Below are positions 10,201 to 20,072 of a stretch of 64,000 nucleotides of DNA, piece by piece. Each line of letters begins with the position of its first letter. The first letter of the stretch is position 1. The position numbers were made by a program, and so were the translations under genes. The notes under the pieces are model-generated. The model was not told the DNA's origin. It worked only from the letters and a program-made list of their open reading frames with translations, and ran no database searches. Source of the DNA: Bacteroidia bacterium (GTDB lineage Bacteria; Bacteroidota; Ignavibacteria; UBA10030); NCBI GenBank assembly GCA_022180565.1, contig BQML01000002.1, positions 181,888 through 245,887 of the forward strand. The letters are read 5' to 3'.

Positions 10201-10834
10201 GCTCAAGGAAAAGCTTCGGTCGCTCGGCCCCGTAAACTTCGCCGCCTTCGATGAATACAAGAGTGAGAAGGAACGGCTGGATTTTGTCAATGCTCAAAAG
10301 AAGGATCTCGAGGAATCGGAACAAACGCTCATGACAACGATTGAAGAGATCAATACAACGGCGCAGAAGAAATTCCTTGAGACATTTGAACTGATCCGTG
10401 AAAACTTCATCGCCACGTTCAAGGGCCTGTTCGATCAGGGTGACGAGTGTGATCTCCGGCTTGAGGAGGGTGTCGATCCGCTCGAAGCAAGAATTGAAAT
10501 CACCGCCAGGCCTCGAGGAAAACGCCCGACATCCATCGATCTGCTTTCAGGCGGCGAGAAGACGCTCACCGCCATCGCGCTCCTGTTTGCTATCTACCTG
10601 GTCAAACCGAGCCCCTTCTGCATTCTGGATGAAGTGGACGCTCCGCTGGACGACAGCAACATCGACCGGTTTACGAGAATCCTGAGAAAGTTTTCGACAG
10701 ACACCCAGTTCATTGTTGTTACCCACAATAAGCGCACCATGGAAGCGGCCAACGCGCTCTACGGTGTGACAATGGAAGAAGAGGGCGTGTCGAAGCTTGT
10801 TTCGGTTCGCTTCGACCAGCCCGTGACGAATTGA
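7289..10834 (+). CDS. smc: Chromosome segregation protein SMC
   Basis: 1181 residues, the usual length of bacterial condensin SMC. It organises and segregates the chromosome as a dimer with ScpA and ScpB. The Walker A motif GPNGCGKT is at 31-38. Two long coiled coils rich in E, R, K and L flank a globular hinge at about 500-660. The C-terminal head has the ABC signature LLSGGEKTLTAIAL and Walker B CILDEVDAPLDD. Its ATG shares one base with the stop of the upstream gene, so the two are translationally coupled. scpA and scpB are not in the window. Confidence 0.98.
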   Translation: MYLSKIEVLGFKSFAHKVNLTFDSGITAIVGPNGCGKTNVVDAIRWALGEQRPTTLRSDKMEDVIFNGTKGRKPLSMAEVSLTIENTKGILPTEYSEVTITRRVYRSGESEYYLNKTLCRLKDIRDLFMDTGMGSDAYSVIELKMVETILSDKADERRRLFEEAAGVTKYKHRRKEAYRRLESVQADLTRVSDIVREVQKAVNSLERQAQKAERYNAMAKQLHELEIALLIREYSGILEKIDPLRQELSVAVDERNRIDVELRQEEALLEVLRSEMEELEERSSDAQSTLSRQIDQVHQLEQSLATARERQKALAANIERFERERIELTAQREAKERSLVELGSRWEEAVAKTKAAQEISDRKQEELAGVDRLVSEKKQEVRSHQDRVIALLHEISELRQRENQARARSDNLKGRIEFISEENSTLEEEIRRNTEQVTILSAEDRELRRKCAEAEVRVHELEDVKNRKLGEIEALRERDFELRSALDRKQAKVDLLKGLIESHGGVSEGAGVLFGDPAWRGRLETTVGDALTTDPRFRVAIEAALGDTAGYVIVRDSATAYEAIEHLKQGQKGKATFLCLDRLPHTLSDAAPVREEGVEGWAWELVRADERHLPAFRALLDATLIVRSLDVARRVGSRYDGVRCVTLDGEAVSARGVVRGGSVRSDEGSTIGRKTQIAELESECSELEAERARLQADLERLQGEVAETDVARLKEHARELEQQTTTVEVRIAQLEFEKKRAQETVDRGVLETERLKKEIATLGRELNEIGPALKSLEEKKTEAERLSGEGSKGLEALESRLAECARVAHDANLDALTRANEQKSLEQEIEHTKATIRTLVETYEQRGREIAAAREELDDLATVAAEAEDALKQAREIVKQLKEQKQEVDKEYAGKRAQVHQIELKLKDERLRHEGSLKAAHDLEFKIQELTMKAESLRTRAKEEFEMDLQPQVFDDAGTFDVAAAREEVRTLKEKLRSLGPVNFAAFDEYKSEKERLDFVNAQKKDLEESEQTLMTTIEEINTTAQKKFLETFELIRENFIATFKGLFDQGDECDLRLEEGVDPLEARIEITARPRGKRPTSIDLLSGGEKTLTAIALLFAIYLVKPSPFCILDEVDAPLDDSNIDRFTRILRKFSTDTQFIVVTHNKRTMEAANALYGVTMEEEGVSKLVSVRFDQPVTN

Positions 10835-10870
10835 TCCGCGGTGAGGGCCTGCCCCGGGAGGTGCACTTCC

Positions 10871-11578
10871 ATGGTCCGTATCTACTGCGATTTTGATGGA
10901 ACGCTCGCCGCGCGCGATGTCGGTAGTTTGCTTTTTCGAACGTTCATAGGGGAGGACGCGTGGAGGATTGTTCGGGATTATCTGGACGGCAGGATAACGG
11001 CGCGGGAAAGCCTGCGCCGCCAGTGCGAGATGCTCGGGCGCGTGGGCCGCGGAGAGTTGGAACGCTTTGTGGATGATGTTGAGCTCGATGCCGGTTTCCC
11101 TTTGTTGGTAAAGTTTTGCACGGACCGTCAAATTCCGCTGGTGGTTCTGAGTGATGGGCTGGATTTCTCTGTCGGGCGGATCCTGGAGCGTCATGGATTT
11201 GGCCGGATCCCGTACTTTGCGAACAAGGCGATCTTTCCGGACGGCGGCGGACTGGCTGTTCAGTTTCCGTTCCGCGACGAACATTGCGAATTCTGCGGCA
11301 ACTGCAAGCGCAATCACATCGCGTCTCAGTCGGGTGACGATGATGTTGTGGTGTACATTGGTGACGGGATCTCCGACCGCTGTCCGGTGAGGTATGCCGA
11401 TGTGGTCTTCGCGAAGAAGAAGTTGATCAAATACTGCCAGGAGCAAAACATCTCTTACTTCGAGTATTCCACGCTGGAAGATGTCCGATCCCGCCTCGAG
11501 AGCCTTTTCGATGCGGGTCATGTCAAACGCCGCCGCGAAGCCGTCATGGCGCGGCGGGCCTTGTTCGTAGCCGAGTGA
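10871..11578 (+). CDS. HAD-superfamily phosphatase, MtnX/SerB-like
   Basis: About 235 residues. HAD motif I is DFDGT right at the N-terminus (nucleophile Asp), motif II is LSDG, and motif III/IV is GDGISDRCPV. CGNCKRNHI is typical of MtnX-like (HAD-IB) enzymes, which act on 2-hydroxy-3-keto-5-methylthiopentenyl-1-phosphate or similar small phosphates. I chose ATG 10871 because GGGAGG lies 9 bases upstream and it places motif I at the usual position; a GTG at 10841 would add ten unlikely residues. No methionine-salvage partner is next to it, so the substrate is open. Confidence 0.8.
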   Translation: MVRIYCDFDGTLAARDVGSLLFRTFIGEDAWRIVRDYLDGRITARESLRRQCEMLGRVGRGELERFVDDVELDAGFPLLVKFCTDRQIPLVVLSDGLDFSVGRILERHGFGRIPYFANKAIFPDGGGLAVQFPFRDEHCEFCGNCKRNHIASQSGDDDVVVYIGDGISDRCPVRYADVVFAKKKLIKYCQEQNISYFEYSTLEDVRSRLESLFDAGHVKRRREAVMARRALFVAE

Positions 11579-11582
11579 AAAG

Positions 11583-12161
11583 ATGAGCGACATCCGTCAG
11601 GTGTTCTTTCACAATCGAAGCTACACGCCCATCCCGTTTCTCGCGGTGATGATCGTCTTTGCGGAACCGACGGCGGCCTCACTGGCAGGGGGAGCCATCC
11701 TGGCTCTTGCGGGAGAAGCCCTTCGCTTCTGGGGCGTGGCGTACGCGGGACCTCTGACGAGAGTGACGGGAAGCGTGGGAGCGCCCGAGCTTGTGACGTC
11801 CGGGCCGTTCGCACACACGCGCAACCCTCTGTACATAGGCAACATGCTGCTCTATGCGGGCATCGCTGTGATGTCCAACGCCCTGGTCCCTTGGGTCCTC
11901 CTCGCGACGATCCTTTTTTTTGCCTGGCAGTACGCCTCGATCGTATCGCTGGAGGAGGAATTTCTCTCGAAAGAATTTGGGGAGCGCTATGAGGCCTATC
12001 GAGCCTCGGTGCCGAGATTCATTCCGCTCCTGCAAGCGGCCCCGGTAAGCCTCGAGAGCCAACGGCCGGATTGGGCCGGCGCAAGGAGGTCGGAGCGCAG
12101 GACGCTTCAGGCCATTGCCGTGGTTGGAGCTCTGGTCGTTGCACGATGGGCGTGGATCTGA
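11583..12161 (+). CDS. Isoprenylcysteine carboxyl methyltransferase (ICMT/PEMT)-family membrane protein
   Basis: 192 residues with about four hydrophobic segments. The diagnostic pieces are GPFAHTRNPLYIGN (S-adenosylmethionine-binding region) and the C-terminal EEEFLSKEFGERYEAY followed by PRFIP. The family methylates lipids or other membrane-associated substrates; the substrate here cannot be read from the sequence. It starts 4 bases after the phosphatase and 3 bases before lpxB, in a run of envelope genes, which would suit a lipid substrate (inference). The last 35 residues, after the PRFIP motif, are a basic extension ending in a hydrophobic stretch. Confidence 0.8.
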   Translation: MSDIRQVFFHNRSYTPIPFLAVMIVFAEPTAASLAGGAILALAGEALRFWGVAYAGPLTRVTGSVGAPELVTSGPFAHTRNPLYIGNMLLYAGIAVMSNALVPWVLLATILFFAWQYASIVSLEEEFLSKEFGERYEAYRASVPRFIPLLQAAPVSLESQRPDWAGARRSERRTLQAIAVVGALVVARWAWI

Positions 12162-12164
12162 GCC

Positions 12165-13286
12165 ATGGTTCAGCGCGTGATGATCATCGCCGGCGAGGCT
12201 TCAGGAGATCTGCACGGTTCGGGGCTCGTGAGGGAACTGAAGAAAAGAAATCCCGCAATTGACGTGTTCGGGGTGGGAGGGGACAGAATGAAACGGGAGG
12301 GCATGACTCTCGTCTATCACGTCCGTGAGCTCGGCTTCATGGGGTTCGTGGAAGTTATCAAGCACCTTCCGTTCATCAAGGTGATGGAGCACACACTTGA
12401 ACAGATCGTGAAGTTCAAGAAGCCTGATGTGCTCGTGCTGATCGATTACCCGGGATTCAACCTCAGATTCGCACGAAGGGTCCGTCGATACGGAATGAAG
12501 ATCGTCTATTACATCAGTCCGCAGGTCTGGGCGTGGCATGCGTCGCGTATCCGCACGATCAAGAAGCTTGTGGATAAGATGCTGGTTGTTTTTCCCTTCG
12601 AGCGGGAGTTGTACGAACGGGAGGGTGTGCCGGTGGAATTCGTCGGCCATCCTCTCCTGGAAGTGCTGGAACCGGGGCTTGAGCGCAAGCACTTCTGCAA
12701 ACGGTACGGAATCGACCCATCGCGCGAAATCCTTGGGCTTGTTCCCGGAAGCCGCCGCCAGGAGGTGGAGCGGATTCTTCCGGTCATGCTCAAGGGCGCG
12801 CGGCTCGTAGCGATGGAGCGCGGAATGGAGATTGTAGTTGCTGTGGCACCCACGCTGGAGGAAGAGTATTTGCGCACGATGCATCGTATGGACGGCATCC
12901 ATCTGGTCAAGGGAGCCACGTACGATGTCATGGCACACTCGACGTTTGCTCTGGTCACTTCCGGCACCGCCACACTGGAAACTGCGTGCTTAGAAACACC
13001 GATGATCGTCGTCTACAAGACCTCGTGGCTTACGTACCTGATCGGCCGCCTGCTCGTACGCATCAAGGCCATCGGGTTGGTGAATATCGTCGCCGGCCGA
13101 AAGATCGTGCCGGAGCTTATTCAGCACCGTGCAACAGCTTCTGCTCTCGCTCGGAAAACGCTGGAGATCCTCAATGATGCCGCGAAATTGGGCGACATGA
13201 AGAAGAGTCTTGCGGCGTTGCGCAAACAGCTTGGAACCGAGGGTGCATCTGCACGGGCGGCGGCGCAGATTCTCCAGGCAGGGTGA
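12165..13286 (+). CDS. lpxB: Lipid-A-disaccharide synthase
   Basis: 373 residues, GT19 family. It joins UDP-2,3-diacylglucosamine and lipid X to make the tetra-acyl disaccharide 1-phosphate of lipid A, at the inner face of the cytoplasmic membrane. Recognisable motifs are AGEASGDLHG near the N-terminus, FGVGGDRM, YYISPQVWAW, FVGHPLLE and VPGSRRQEV. Its start (ATG) lies 3 bases after the preceding stop, and lpxK follows 3 bases after its own stop. Its presence shows the organism makes lipopolysaccharide or a related lipid A. Confidence 0.97.
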   Translation: MVQRVMIIAGEASGDLHGSGLVRELKKRNPAIDVFGVGGDRMKREGMTLVYHVRELGFMGFVEVIKHLPFIKVMEHTLEQIVKFKKPDVLVLIDYPGFNLRFARRVRRYGMKIVYYISPQVWAWHASRIRTIKKLVDKMLVVFPFERELYEREGVPVEFVGHPLLEVLEPGLERKHFCKRYGIDPSREILGLVPGSRRQEVERILPVMLKGARLVAMERGMEIVVAVAPTLEEEYLRTMHRMDGIHLVKGATYDVMAHSTFALVTSGTATLETACLETPMIVVYKTSWLTYLIGRLLVRIKAIGLVNIVAGRKIVPELIQHRATASALARKTLEILNDAAKLGDMKKSLAALRKQLGTEGASARAAAQILQAG

Positions 13287-13289
13287 GCG

Positions 13290-14336
13290 GTGAAGCCATT
13301 GCCCGTCCTGATTCCGTTGTCATGGGGGTACGGTCTTGGAATGTCTATACGCAATCTGATGTTCGATCGCGGTATCCTTTCAAGGTACCGGGTTGATGTT
13401 CCGGTGGTCTCGGTTGGCAATATCAGTGCCGGGGGAACCGGTAAAACGCCCATGACGGAATTTATAGCGGCCAGGCTGAAAGGACGGGGATTGCGCGTTG
13501 CGGTCTTGAGCAGAGGATATGGAAGGGCCTCATCCGGGTATCAGGTGGTCAGCAACGGGCACCAAGTATGCGCGGAACTGCAGAGCGCCGGTGATGAAGC
13601 GGCGCTGTTGGCGGAGAACCTCACGGGTGTCATCGTTGCCGTCGATGAGAACCGGGTCCGCGGGGCAAAACGGCTTGTGAGCGAATTCGGGCCCGAAGTC
13701 ATCATCCTGGACGACGGATTCCAACACCGTTGGCTGGATCGCACGATTGACCTTGTTCTGGTTCGGCCTGACGATATCCTTGGCAACCCTCGTGTGCTTC
13801 CGGCGGGATATCTGCGGGAATCGCTCAAGGGTCTGCAACGCGCAGATTGCATTGCCATTGTGGGAGCGCGGGATGGAGCGAAATATCAGGCGACCGTGTC
13901 GGCTGTCGAAAGGATCACGGGGAAGCCCGTGATCGGGTTTTCCCTTCGCCCCCGCCGTCTGGTGCGATTGGTTACCGGAGGAGCGGTTCATCCGGAGGAA
14001 GTGGACGGGCCGTGCGCGGCCGTTTCCGGCATTGCGCGTCCGGAAAGCTTCGAGCAGACCCTTCGCGAGCTTGGCATGAATGTCGTGAGGCACACGGTGT
14101 TCCCGGATCACTATTGGTACCGTCCACGGGATCTTCGCACCCTGCATTCGACTGCACGGGCCGCGGGGGCACAATGGCTGGTAACGACGCGGAAAGATGC
14201 CGTCCGGCTGGCATCTCTGGAAGGCCTCCGGGACCTCGACCGGGAAGTCCCCTTTCTGGTCCTTGAGGTTTCCGTTGCGATCGATCATGGGGAAGAGATG
14301 TTGAATCAACTCCTGGAGCAAGGAACGTGCCGTTAG
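13290..14336 (+). CDS. lpxK: Tetraacyldisaccharide 4'-kinase
   Basis: 348 residues. It phosphorylates the 4' position of the lipid A precursor, the step directly after LpxB. The P-loop SAGGTGKTP is at about 46-54, followed by VLSRGYGR and the LDDGFQH motif typical of LpxK. GTG start. The N-terminus is hydrophobic, as expected for a peripheral membrane kinase. The next gene's GTG start lies inside its 3' end (10-base overlap). Confidence 0.96.
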   Translation: MKPLPVLIPLSWGYGLGMSIRNLMFDRGILSRYRVDVPVVSVGNISAGGTGKTPMTEFIAARLKGRGLRVAVLSRGYGRASSGYQVVSNGHQVCAELQSAGDEAALLAENLTGVIVAVDENRVRGAKRLVSEFGPEVIILDDGFQHRWLDRTIDLVLVRPDDILGNPRVLPAGYLRESLKGLQRADCIAIVGARDGAKYQATVSAVERITGKPVIGFSLRPRRLVRLVTGGAVHPEEVDGPCAAVSGIARPESFEQTLRELGMNVVRHTVFPDHYWYRPRDLRTLHSTARAAGAQWLVTTRKDAVRLASLEGLRDLDREVPFLVLEVSVAIDHGEEMLNQLLEQGTCR

Positions 14337-15457
14337 AGTTTCATCCATCTGATGCGATGACTATGGGTGTGGAGGTTGAACTCCAGATCCTGGATTCCAA
14401 AACCAAGGATCTCTCACCGGTTTCCCCGAAAATCTTTGAGAGATTGGGAGGAGAGCACAAGAACATCAAGCCCGAGCTCATCCAAAGCATGATCGAGATC
14501 AACACGGGCATCTGCAAAACGGTCAAAGAGGTCAGACGGGACCTCGAAGAACAAATCGTCCGGCTTGAGACGATTGGGAAAGAGATGGGCGTGGAATTCG
14601 CTTCTTCAGGTTCGCATCCGTTCGCGAGGTACTCCGACCGCATTCCGTATCCGGCTGAACGGTACAAGTATTTGATCGACCGGAATCGATGGATGGCACG
14701 CCGGCTGATGATCTTCGGACTCCACGTCCACGTTGGAATGCTGGATGCACATCACGCCATGGCCATGAACAACGCCATGATGCATTACCTTCCGCACCTT
14801 CTTGCTCTCTCGGCGAGTTCGCCCTTTTGGCAGGGCAAGGAAACCGGCCTTGCGTCAAGCCGGGTCACGATCTTCGAGGCCCTTCCGACAGGCGGCCACC
14901 CCTGTACGTTTCAAACATGGGAGGAATTCGTCTTCTTCTATGATTCCATGATCGCATCGAAATCCATTTCGTCCATCAAGGATATCTGGTGGGACATACG
15001 GCCGCACCCGGAATACGGCACAGTGGAGATTCGCGTCTGCGACGGTCTGCAGACCCTGCGCGAAACAGTGGCGTTGGTTGCCTTTGTGCAGTGTCTCTAC
15101 GCGTGGCTCAACGAACGTCACCGCAACGGAGAACGGTTCTCGCCCCCGGCCTACTGGATCCTTCGCGAGAACAAATGGAAAGCGTCCCGATACGGGCTGG
15201 AGGCCGAGGTAATTCTCGATGCCAGGGGGAATACCAACTTGCTGAGGCACGAGATCGAATCGCTTCTTGAACGGTTGTTGCCGTACGCCGCGTCGCTCGG
15301 ATCGGAAGAGGAACTGACTGATGTCAAGAGAATGATTCACCATGGACTTGGATATGAGCGGCAGTTACGTGTCTTTGAGAAGGAGGGGACCTTCCTGGCG
15401 GTCACTGAAGCCATCCTCCATGATTTCAAAAGACGGGAACCGTTGTTTTGGGATTAG
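14327..15457 (+). CDS. YbdK-family carboxylate-amine ligase (glutamate-cysteine ligase 2-like)
   Basis: 376 residues. The family (GCS2/YbdK) is related to gamma-glutamylcysteine ligase and forms ATP-dependent amide bonds, weakly glutamylating cysteine in the E. coli member. Visible motifs are GVEVELQILD at the N-terminus, the metal-binding EINTGI, FGLHVHVGM and VEIRVCDG. The start is GTG 14327, overlapping lpxK by 10 bases; an internal ATG near 14357 would still keep GVEVELQ. An amidotransferase-fold hydrolase gene follows after 18 bases, suggesting a make-and-break pair acting on gamma-glutamyl compounds (inference). Confidence 0.87.
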   Translation: MPLEFHPSDAMTMGVEVELQILDSKTKDLSPVSPKIFERLGGEHKNIKPELIQSMIEINTGICKTVKEVRRDLEEQIVRLETIGKEMGVEFASSGSHPFARYSDRIPYPAERYKYLIDRNRWMARRLMIFGLHVHVGMLDAHHAMAMNNAMMHYLPHLLALSASSPFWQGKETGLASSRVTIFEALPTGGHPCTFQTWEEFVFFYDSMIASKSISSIKDIWWDIRPHPEYGTVEIRVCDGLQTLRETVALVAFVQCLYAWLNERHRNGERFSPPAYWILRENKWKASRYGLEAEVILDARGNTNLLRHEIESLLERLLPYAASLGSEEELTDVKRMIHHGLGYERQLRVFEKEGTFLAVTEAILHDFKRREPLFWD

Positions 15458-15475
15458 GGAGAAGAGGAATCAACA

Positions 15476-16189
15476 ATGCTGATCGGAATAACCGACAACC
15501 TTCGGCCGAAACCGGTTTTTGACAACTACCTCAAGTGGATACGTCGCGTCGATCCATCGGTCGAGTTTGTCAAGCTCTCCTATCATCTGAAGAACCTTGA
15601 GCGGATGCAGGAGATTGACGGGCTGGTGCTCACAGGCGGGGGCGATGTCCACCCCGGGCTCTATGGCAAGGACGATCAAATCGAAATGGTAGAGGAAGTC
15701 AACGAACACCGCGATGCCTTCGAGTTTGATGTCCTTGAGCGGGCGCTTGACCGGGAGATCCCCATCCTTGGCATCTGCCGCGGCATGCAGATCATGAACG
15801 TGTTCCTTGGTGGTACCCTCATCGTCGACCTGCCCGCGGCGGGATTCAGAAGTCATGTTGAGCGTGACGGCATCGATCACCGTCACCCTCTGGAAGTCGT
15901 GCCGGGCTCCCTTCTTGAAGCGATCTCCGGGGCAGGACCCAAGAGGGTTAATTCAGTCCATCATCAGGCCGTGGAAAATGTAGGAAAGGGGCTGATGGTT
16001 TCCGCGCGCTCGGATGATGGCGTCATCGAGGCCTTGGAGTGGGTCATGAAGGATCGCATGCCTCTTCTCCTCCTGGTTCAATGGCACCCTGAACGTATGG
16101 CGGATTTTGACAACCCGTGCTCGGGATTTATCGCGGAACATTTTCTCCGCGAAGTACGGGTTGCAATGAAGGATAAAACGACAACGTAA
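15476..16189 (+). CDS. Class I glutamine amidotransferase-like (peptidase C26) protein
   Basis: 237 residues. The family includes gamma-glutamyl-GABA hydrolase (PuuD) and related enzymes that cut gamma-glutamyl bonds. The catalytic cysteine is in [10 protein letters not shown], the His/Glu pair in VQWHPER, and the oxyanion region in [10 protein letters not shown]. PuuD proteins usually have about 250 residues, so this is near full length. No synthetase domain is attached. It sits between the YbdK ligase and ppdK. The exact substrate is unknown. Confidence 0.87.
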   Translation: MLIGITDNLRPKPVFDNYLKWIRRVDPSVEFVKLSYHLKNLERMQEIDGLVLTGGGDVHPGLYGKDDQIEMVEEVNEHRDAFEFDVLERALDREIPILGICRGMQIMNVFLGGTLIVDLPAAGFRSHVERDGIDHRHPLEVVPGSLLEAISGAGPKRVNSVHHQAVENVGKGLMVSARSDDGVIEALEWVMKDRMPLLLLVQWHPERMADFDNPCSGFIAEHFLREVRVAMKDKTTT

Positions 16190-16218
16190 GAACAAAAATC
16201 TGGAAACGGAGTACTCTC

Positions 16219-18987
16219 ATGGCTAAGAAGCAAACGAAGTATGTGTATTTCTTCGGAAACGGAAAGGCTGAAGGGACGGCTGAAATGAAAGGGTTGCTCG
16301 GCGGCAAAGGAGCAAACCTGGCGGAGATGACCAACATAGGGCTCCCTGTACCTCCCGGATTCACAATCACCACCGAGGTGTGTACCTACTACTACCAGCA
16401 TAACAAGAGCTATCCGCGCACGTTGAGGGCCGAGGTGACCAAAGCCCTGGCAAAGGTTGAAAAGGCAATGAAGGCGACGTTCGGTGACCCCCACAATCCG
16501 CTCCTTGTCTCGGTGCGGTCGGGCGCGCGCGCCTCCATGCCGGGAATGATGGATACCATCCTCAACCTCGGCCTCAATGATACGACGATTAAAGGACTGG
16601 TCGCGAAGACCGGTAACGAGAGGTTTGCCTACGACTGCTACCGAAGGTTTGTTCAGATGTATGGAGATGTCGTGATGGGACTGAAACCGGTCCACAAGGA
16701 CGACATTGATCCGTTCGAAGCAATCATCGAAGAGATGAAAAAGCACAAAGGCGTGCATCTTGATACCGAACTGGATGCCGAGGACCTCAAAGAGCTTGTC
16801 GAGCGCTTCAAACAGGCGATCAGAAAGCATGCCGGAACGGATTTTCCGCAAGATCCGATGGAACAGCTCTGGGGAGCGATCGGGGCCGTCTTCGGTTCCT
16901 GGATGAATGAACGCGCGATCGCTTACCGGCGGATGTACGACATCCCGAGCACCTGGGGAACAGCCGTCAATGTCCAGACCATGGTATTTGGAAACATGGG
17001 CGAAGATTCGGGTACAGGCGTGGCGTTTACCCGCGATCCCGCAACCGGTGAGAACGTGTTTTACGGCGAGTTCCTCATGAATGCCCAGGGCGAGGACGTG
17101 GTGGCCGGCATCAGGACACCCTTGCCGATCTCCGAACTGGCAAAGAACGATCCCCGGATCTACAAACAGCTGGACGCGATCCGCACCAAACTCGAGAAGC
17201 ATTACAAAGATGTGATGGATATCGAGTTTACCATTCAGCAGGGGACGCTCTACATGCTCCAGTGCAGAGTTGGAAAGCGGACTGCATTCGCCGCGATCAA
17301 AATCGCTGTGGACATGGTCGTCGAAGGATTAATCTCTGAAAAGGAAGCCCTCCGCCGCATCGAGCCGGATCAGCTGAACCAGCTCTTGCGCCCTGTCTTT
17401 GATGCCGATCAGAAAAGGAAGGCTGTCGCAGACGGACAACTCCTTGCCAAAGGCCTGAACGCGGGACCGGGCGCCGCTTCGGGCCGCGTCGTGTTCAACG
17501 CGGCCGACGCCGAGGAATGGGCAAAGAAAGGCGAGAAGGTAATTCTGACGCGCATCGAAACGTCGCCCGAAGATATCAAGGGAATGGACGCCGCGGTCGG
17601 CATTTTGACCGCGCGGGGCGGAATGACGTCTCATGCCGCGTTGGTCGCACGGCAAATGGGCAAAGTGTGTGTGGCGGGTTGCAGCGCACTTGAGATCGAC
17701 TATCAGAGCCATACCATGCACGTGAACGGAAAGACGATCCGGGAAGGCGACTGGATCTCGATTGACGGCACGACCGGCGAGGTCTTGCTGGGCAAGGTGG
17801 ACACCAGGCCATCGGAGGTCCAGCAGGTGTTGATCGACAAATCGCTGGATCCGAAGAACGCGCCGATCTATCAGGAATTCGCAAAAATCATGAAATGGGC
17901 GGACAAGTACCGGAGGCTGAAGATCCGCACGAATGCAGATCAACCCGATCAGGCGTTGAACGCCATCGCGTTCGGCGCAGAAGGGATCGGCCTGTGCCGA
18001 ACGGAGCATATGTTCTTTGGGGAAGGAAAGATCGGGCCGATGCGTGAAATGATTCTTGCCGACACGGTGGAAGACCGGAGGGCCGCACTGGCACGACTGC
18101 TTCCCCTCCAGAGAAAGGATTTTGAGGGCATTTTCGAGGCCATGGATGGCCGCCCGGTTACGATCCGCACGATCGATCCACCCCTCCATGAGTTTCTCCC
18201 CCACGACGAAAAATCCCAGAGGGAATTGGCCACAGCCATGGGTGTCTCCTATGAGAAAGTCCATCAGCGCGTTGAATCCCTCCACGAGTTCAATCCAATG
18301 CTGGGATTCCGAGGCTGCCGTCTGGGCATCGTTTTTCCGGAGATCACGGAAATGCAGGCACGTGCGATTTTTGAAGCGGCGGCGAACGTGAAGAAGAAGG
18401 GGACCGAGGTTGAACCGGAAGTGATGATCCCTCTGGTCGGCAACGTCAAAGAATTAAGCCATCAGGAAGCAATCGTCCGGCGCGTGGCTGAAACGGTAAT
18501 GAAAGAAAAAGGGGTGAAATTCCGGTACCTCGTCGGGACGATGATCGAAGTTCCTCGCGGAGCTCTTACGGCGGACGAGATTGCGGGAGTGGCCGAGTTC
18601 TTCAGCTTCGGCACCAACGATCTCACGCAAACAACGCTCGGAGTAAGCCGCGATGACGCAGGACGCTTTCTCGCACCGTATGTGGAGATGGAGATCTATG
18701 CGCGCGATCCTTTCGAAGCGATCGACCGGCCCGGTGTCGGTGAACTGATGAAGATCGCGGTTCAGAAAGGGCGCTCAGCTCGCGCAGGAATCAAGCTGGG
18801 CATCTGCGGCGAACACGGCGGTGAACCTTCCAGCGTTGCGTTTTGCCATGAGATCGGTCTGGATTATGTGAGCTGTTCGCCGTTCCGCGTGCCGATTGCC
18901 AGGCTTGCCGCGGCCCGCGCAGCGCTGACCGGGAACGAAAGGCCCTCCCGGTCGCGGAAGGGCGGGCGCCGCAAGAACAGCCGTTGA
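16219..18987 (+). CDS. ppdK: Pyruvate, phosphate dikinase
   Basis: 922 residues, slightly longer than the usual 870-900. It reversibly converts pyruvate, ATP and phosphate to phosphoenolpyruvate, AMP and pyrophosphate. The N-terminal nucleotide domain carries [10 protein letters not shown] and [15 protein letters not shown]. The swivelling domain has the phosphorylated H472 in [13 protein letters not shown]. The C-terminal PEP/pyruvate barrel has [12 protein letters not shown] and a catalytic cysteine in GICGEHGG. The extra length is a basic tail ([11 protein letters not shown]). The ATG is preceded by GGAG. PPDK suggests pyrophosphate-linked glycolysis or gluconeogenesis. Confidence 0.98.
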   Translation: MAKKQTKYVYFFGNGKAEGTAEMKGLLGGKGANLAEMTNIGLPVPPGFTITTEVCTYYYQHNKSYPRTLRAEVTKALAKVEKAMKATFGDPHNPLLVSVRSGARASMPGMMDTILNLGLNDTTIKGLVAKTGNERFAYDCYRRFVQMYGDVVMGLKPVHKDDIDPFEAIIEEMKKHKGVHLDTELDAEDLKELVERFKQAIRKHAGTDFPQDPMEQLWGAIGAVFGSWMNERAIAYRRMYDIPSTWGTAVNVQTMVFGNMGEDSGTGVAFTRDPATGENVFYGEFLMNAQGEDVVAGIRTPLPISELAKNDPRIYKQLDAIRTKLEKHYKDVMDIEFTIQQGTLYMLQCRVGKRTAFAAIKIAVDMVVEGLISEKEALRRIEPDQLNQLLRPVFDADQKRKAVADGQLLAKGLNAGPGAASGRVVFNAADAEEWAKKGEKVILTRIETSPEDIKGMDAAVGILTARGGMTSHAALVARQMGKVCVAGCSALEIDYQSHTMHVNGKTIREGDWISIDGTTGEVLLGKVDTRPSEVQQVLIDKSLDPKNAPIYQEFAKIMKWADKYRRLKIRTNADQPDQALNAIAFGAEGIGLCRTEHMFFGEGKIGPMREMILADTVEDRRAALARLLPLQRKDFEGIFEAMDGRPVTIRTIDPPLHEFLPHDEKSQRELATAMGVSYEKVHQRVESLHEFNPMLGFRGCRLGIVFPEITEMQARAIFEAAANVKKKGTEVEPEVMIPLVGNVKELSHQEAIVRRVAETVMKEKGVKFRYLVGTMIEVPRGALTADEIAGVAEFFSFGTNDLTQTTLGVSRDDAGRFLAPYVEMEIYARDPFEAIDRPGVGELMKIAVQKGRSARAGIKLGICGEHGGEPSSVAFCHEIGLDYVSCSPFRVPIARLAAARAALTGNERPSRSRKGGRRKNSR

Positions 18988-19023
18988 AGAGTTCTCAAGA
19001 CCTTATCAAAGAAGGACAGGTGA

Positions 19024-20061
19024 ATGAAGCTTTCAGATTTCAAGTACCCGCTTCCGCGGAACCTTATCGCCAAGCATCCGGTCAAGCCGCGCGATAAATC
19101 GCGGCTCATGGTTCTGAACCGGGCCGACGAATCAATCGAAGACCGCCGGTTCCATGAGATTGTCGATTACCTGAATCGCGGGGACTGTCTCGTGGTCAAT
19201 GAAACGCGCGTGTTTCAGGCCAGGCTCTTCGGCAAAAAAGAAAAGACGAACGCAAAGATCGAGGTGTTTCTCCTTCGCGAACTCAATGCCGAAGAGAACA
19301 TCTGGGACGTCATTGTCGACCCGGCCCGGAAGGTGCGGATCGGCAACAAGATCTTCTTCGACGACGGAAAGCTGTGGTGCGAGGTCATCGACAACACGAC
19401 CTCCCGCGGCCGCACTGTCCGGTTCAACCACAAGGGTGATTTCTTCAAGATCATAGAGCGGATTGGCATGACACCGCTTCCGTACTATATCAAGCGCGAC
19501 CCCACGGAGCGCGACAAGGAAGCGTATCAGACCGTGTTTGCCAGGGTGCTCGGCGCCGTTGCGGCGCCCACCGCAGGACTGCATTTCACGAAACAGCTCC
19601 TCCGCAAGATCGAGTCGAAGGGCGTGAAGATCGTTCCGATCGTCCTCCATGTTGGACTGGGTTCGTTCCGGCCGGTTGAAGTGGAAGATCTGACAAAGCA
19701 TAAGATGGACTCCGAGTACTACGAGATTACCCCCGAAGCCGCCCACCAGATCAATAAGACGATCGATGCGAAACGATCTGTGTTTGTGGTCGGAACCAGC
19801 ACCTGCCGGGCGCTGGAGTCCAGTGTGACCTCGGACGGTCACGTGAAACCGTCGAAGGGATGGACGGATAAGTTCATCTTTCCGCCGTACGACTTCAAGA
19901 TCGCCGATCACCTCGTCACGAACTTCCACCTGCCCGAATCGACCCTCATGATGCTGGTGAGTGCCTTTGCGGGTCACGAGTTCATGATGCGGGCGTATAA
20001 GCGCGGCATCAAGGAAGGGTATCGGTTTTACAGCTACGGCGACGCGATGCTGATTCTCTGA
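19024..20061 (+). CDS. queA: tRNA preQ1(34) S-adenosylmethionine ribosyltransferase-isomerase
   Basis: 345 residues. It transfers and isomerises ribose from S-adenosylmethionine onto preQ1 in the wobble position of GUN-anticodon tRNAs, making epoxyqueuosine. Motifs include KHPVKPRDKSRLMVL, AAPTAGLHFT and FHLPESTLMMLVSAFAG. The ATG lies behind AAGGACAGG. ispD begins 11 bases after the stop. No other queuosine gene (tgt, queG) is in the window. Confidence 0.97.
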   Translation: MKLSDFKYPLPRNLIAKHPVKPRDKSRLMVLNRADESIEDRRFHEIVDYLNRGDCLVVNETRVFQARLFGKKEKTNAKIEVFLLRELNAEENIWDVIVDPARKVRIGNKIFFDDGKLWCEVIDNTTSRGRTVRFNHKGDFFKIIERIGMTPLPYYIKRDPTERDKEAYQTVFARVLGAVAAPTAGLHFTKQLLRKIESKGVKIVPIVLHVGLGSFRPVEVEDLTKHKMDSEYYEITPEAAHQINKTIDAKRSVFVVGTSTCRALESSVTSDGHVKPSKGWTDKFIFPPYDFKIADHLVTNFHLPESTLMMLVSAFAGHEFMMRAYKRGIKEGYRFYSYGDAMLIL

Positions 20062-20072
20062 GCCTGGACGCA

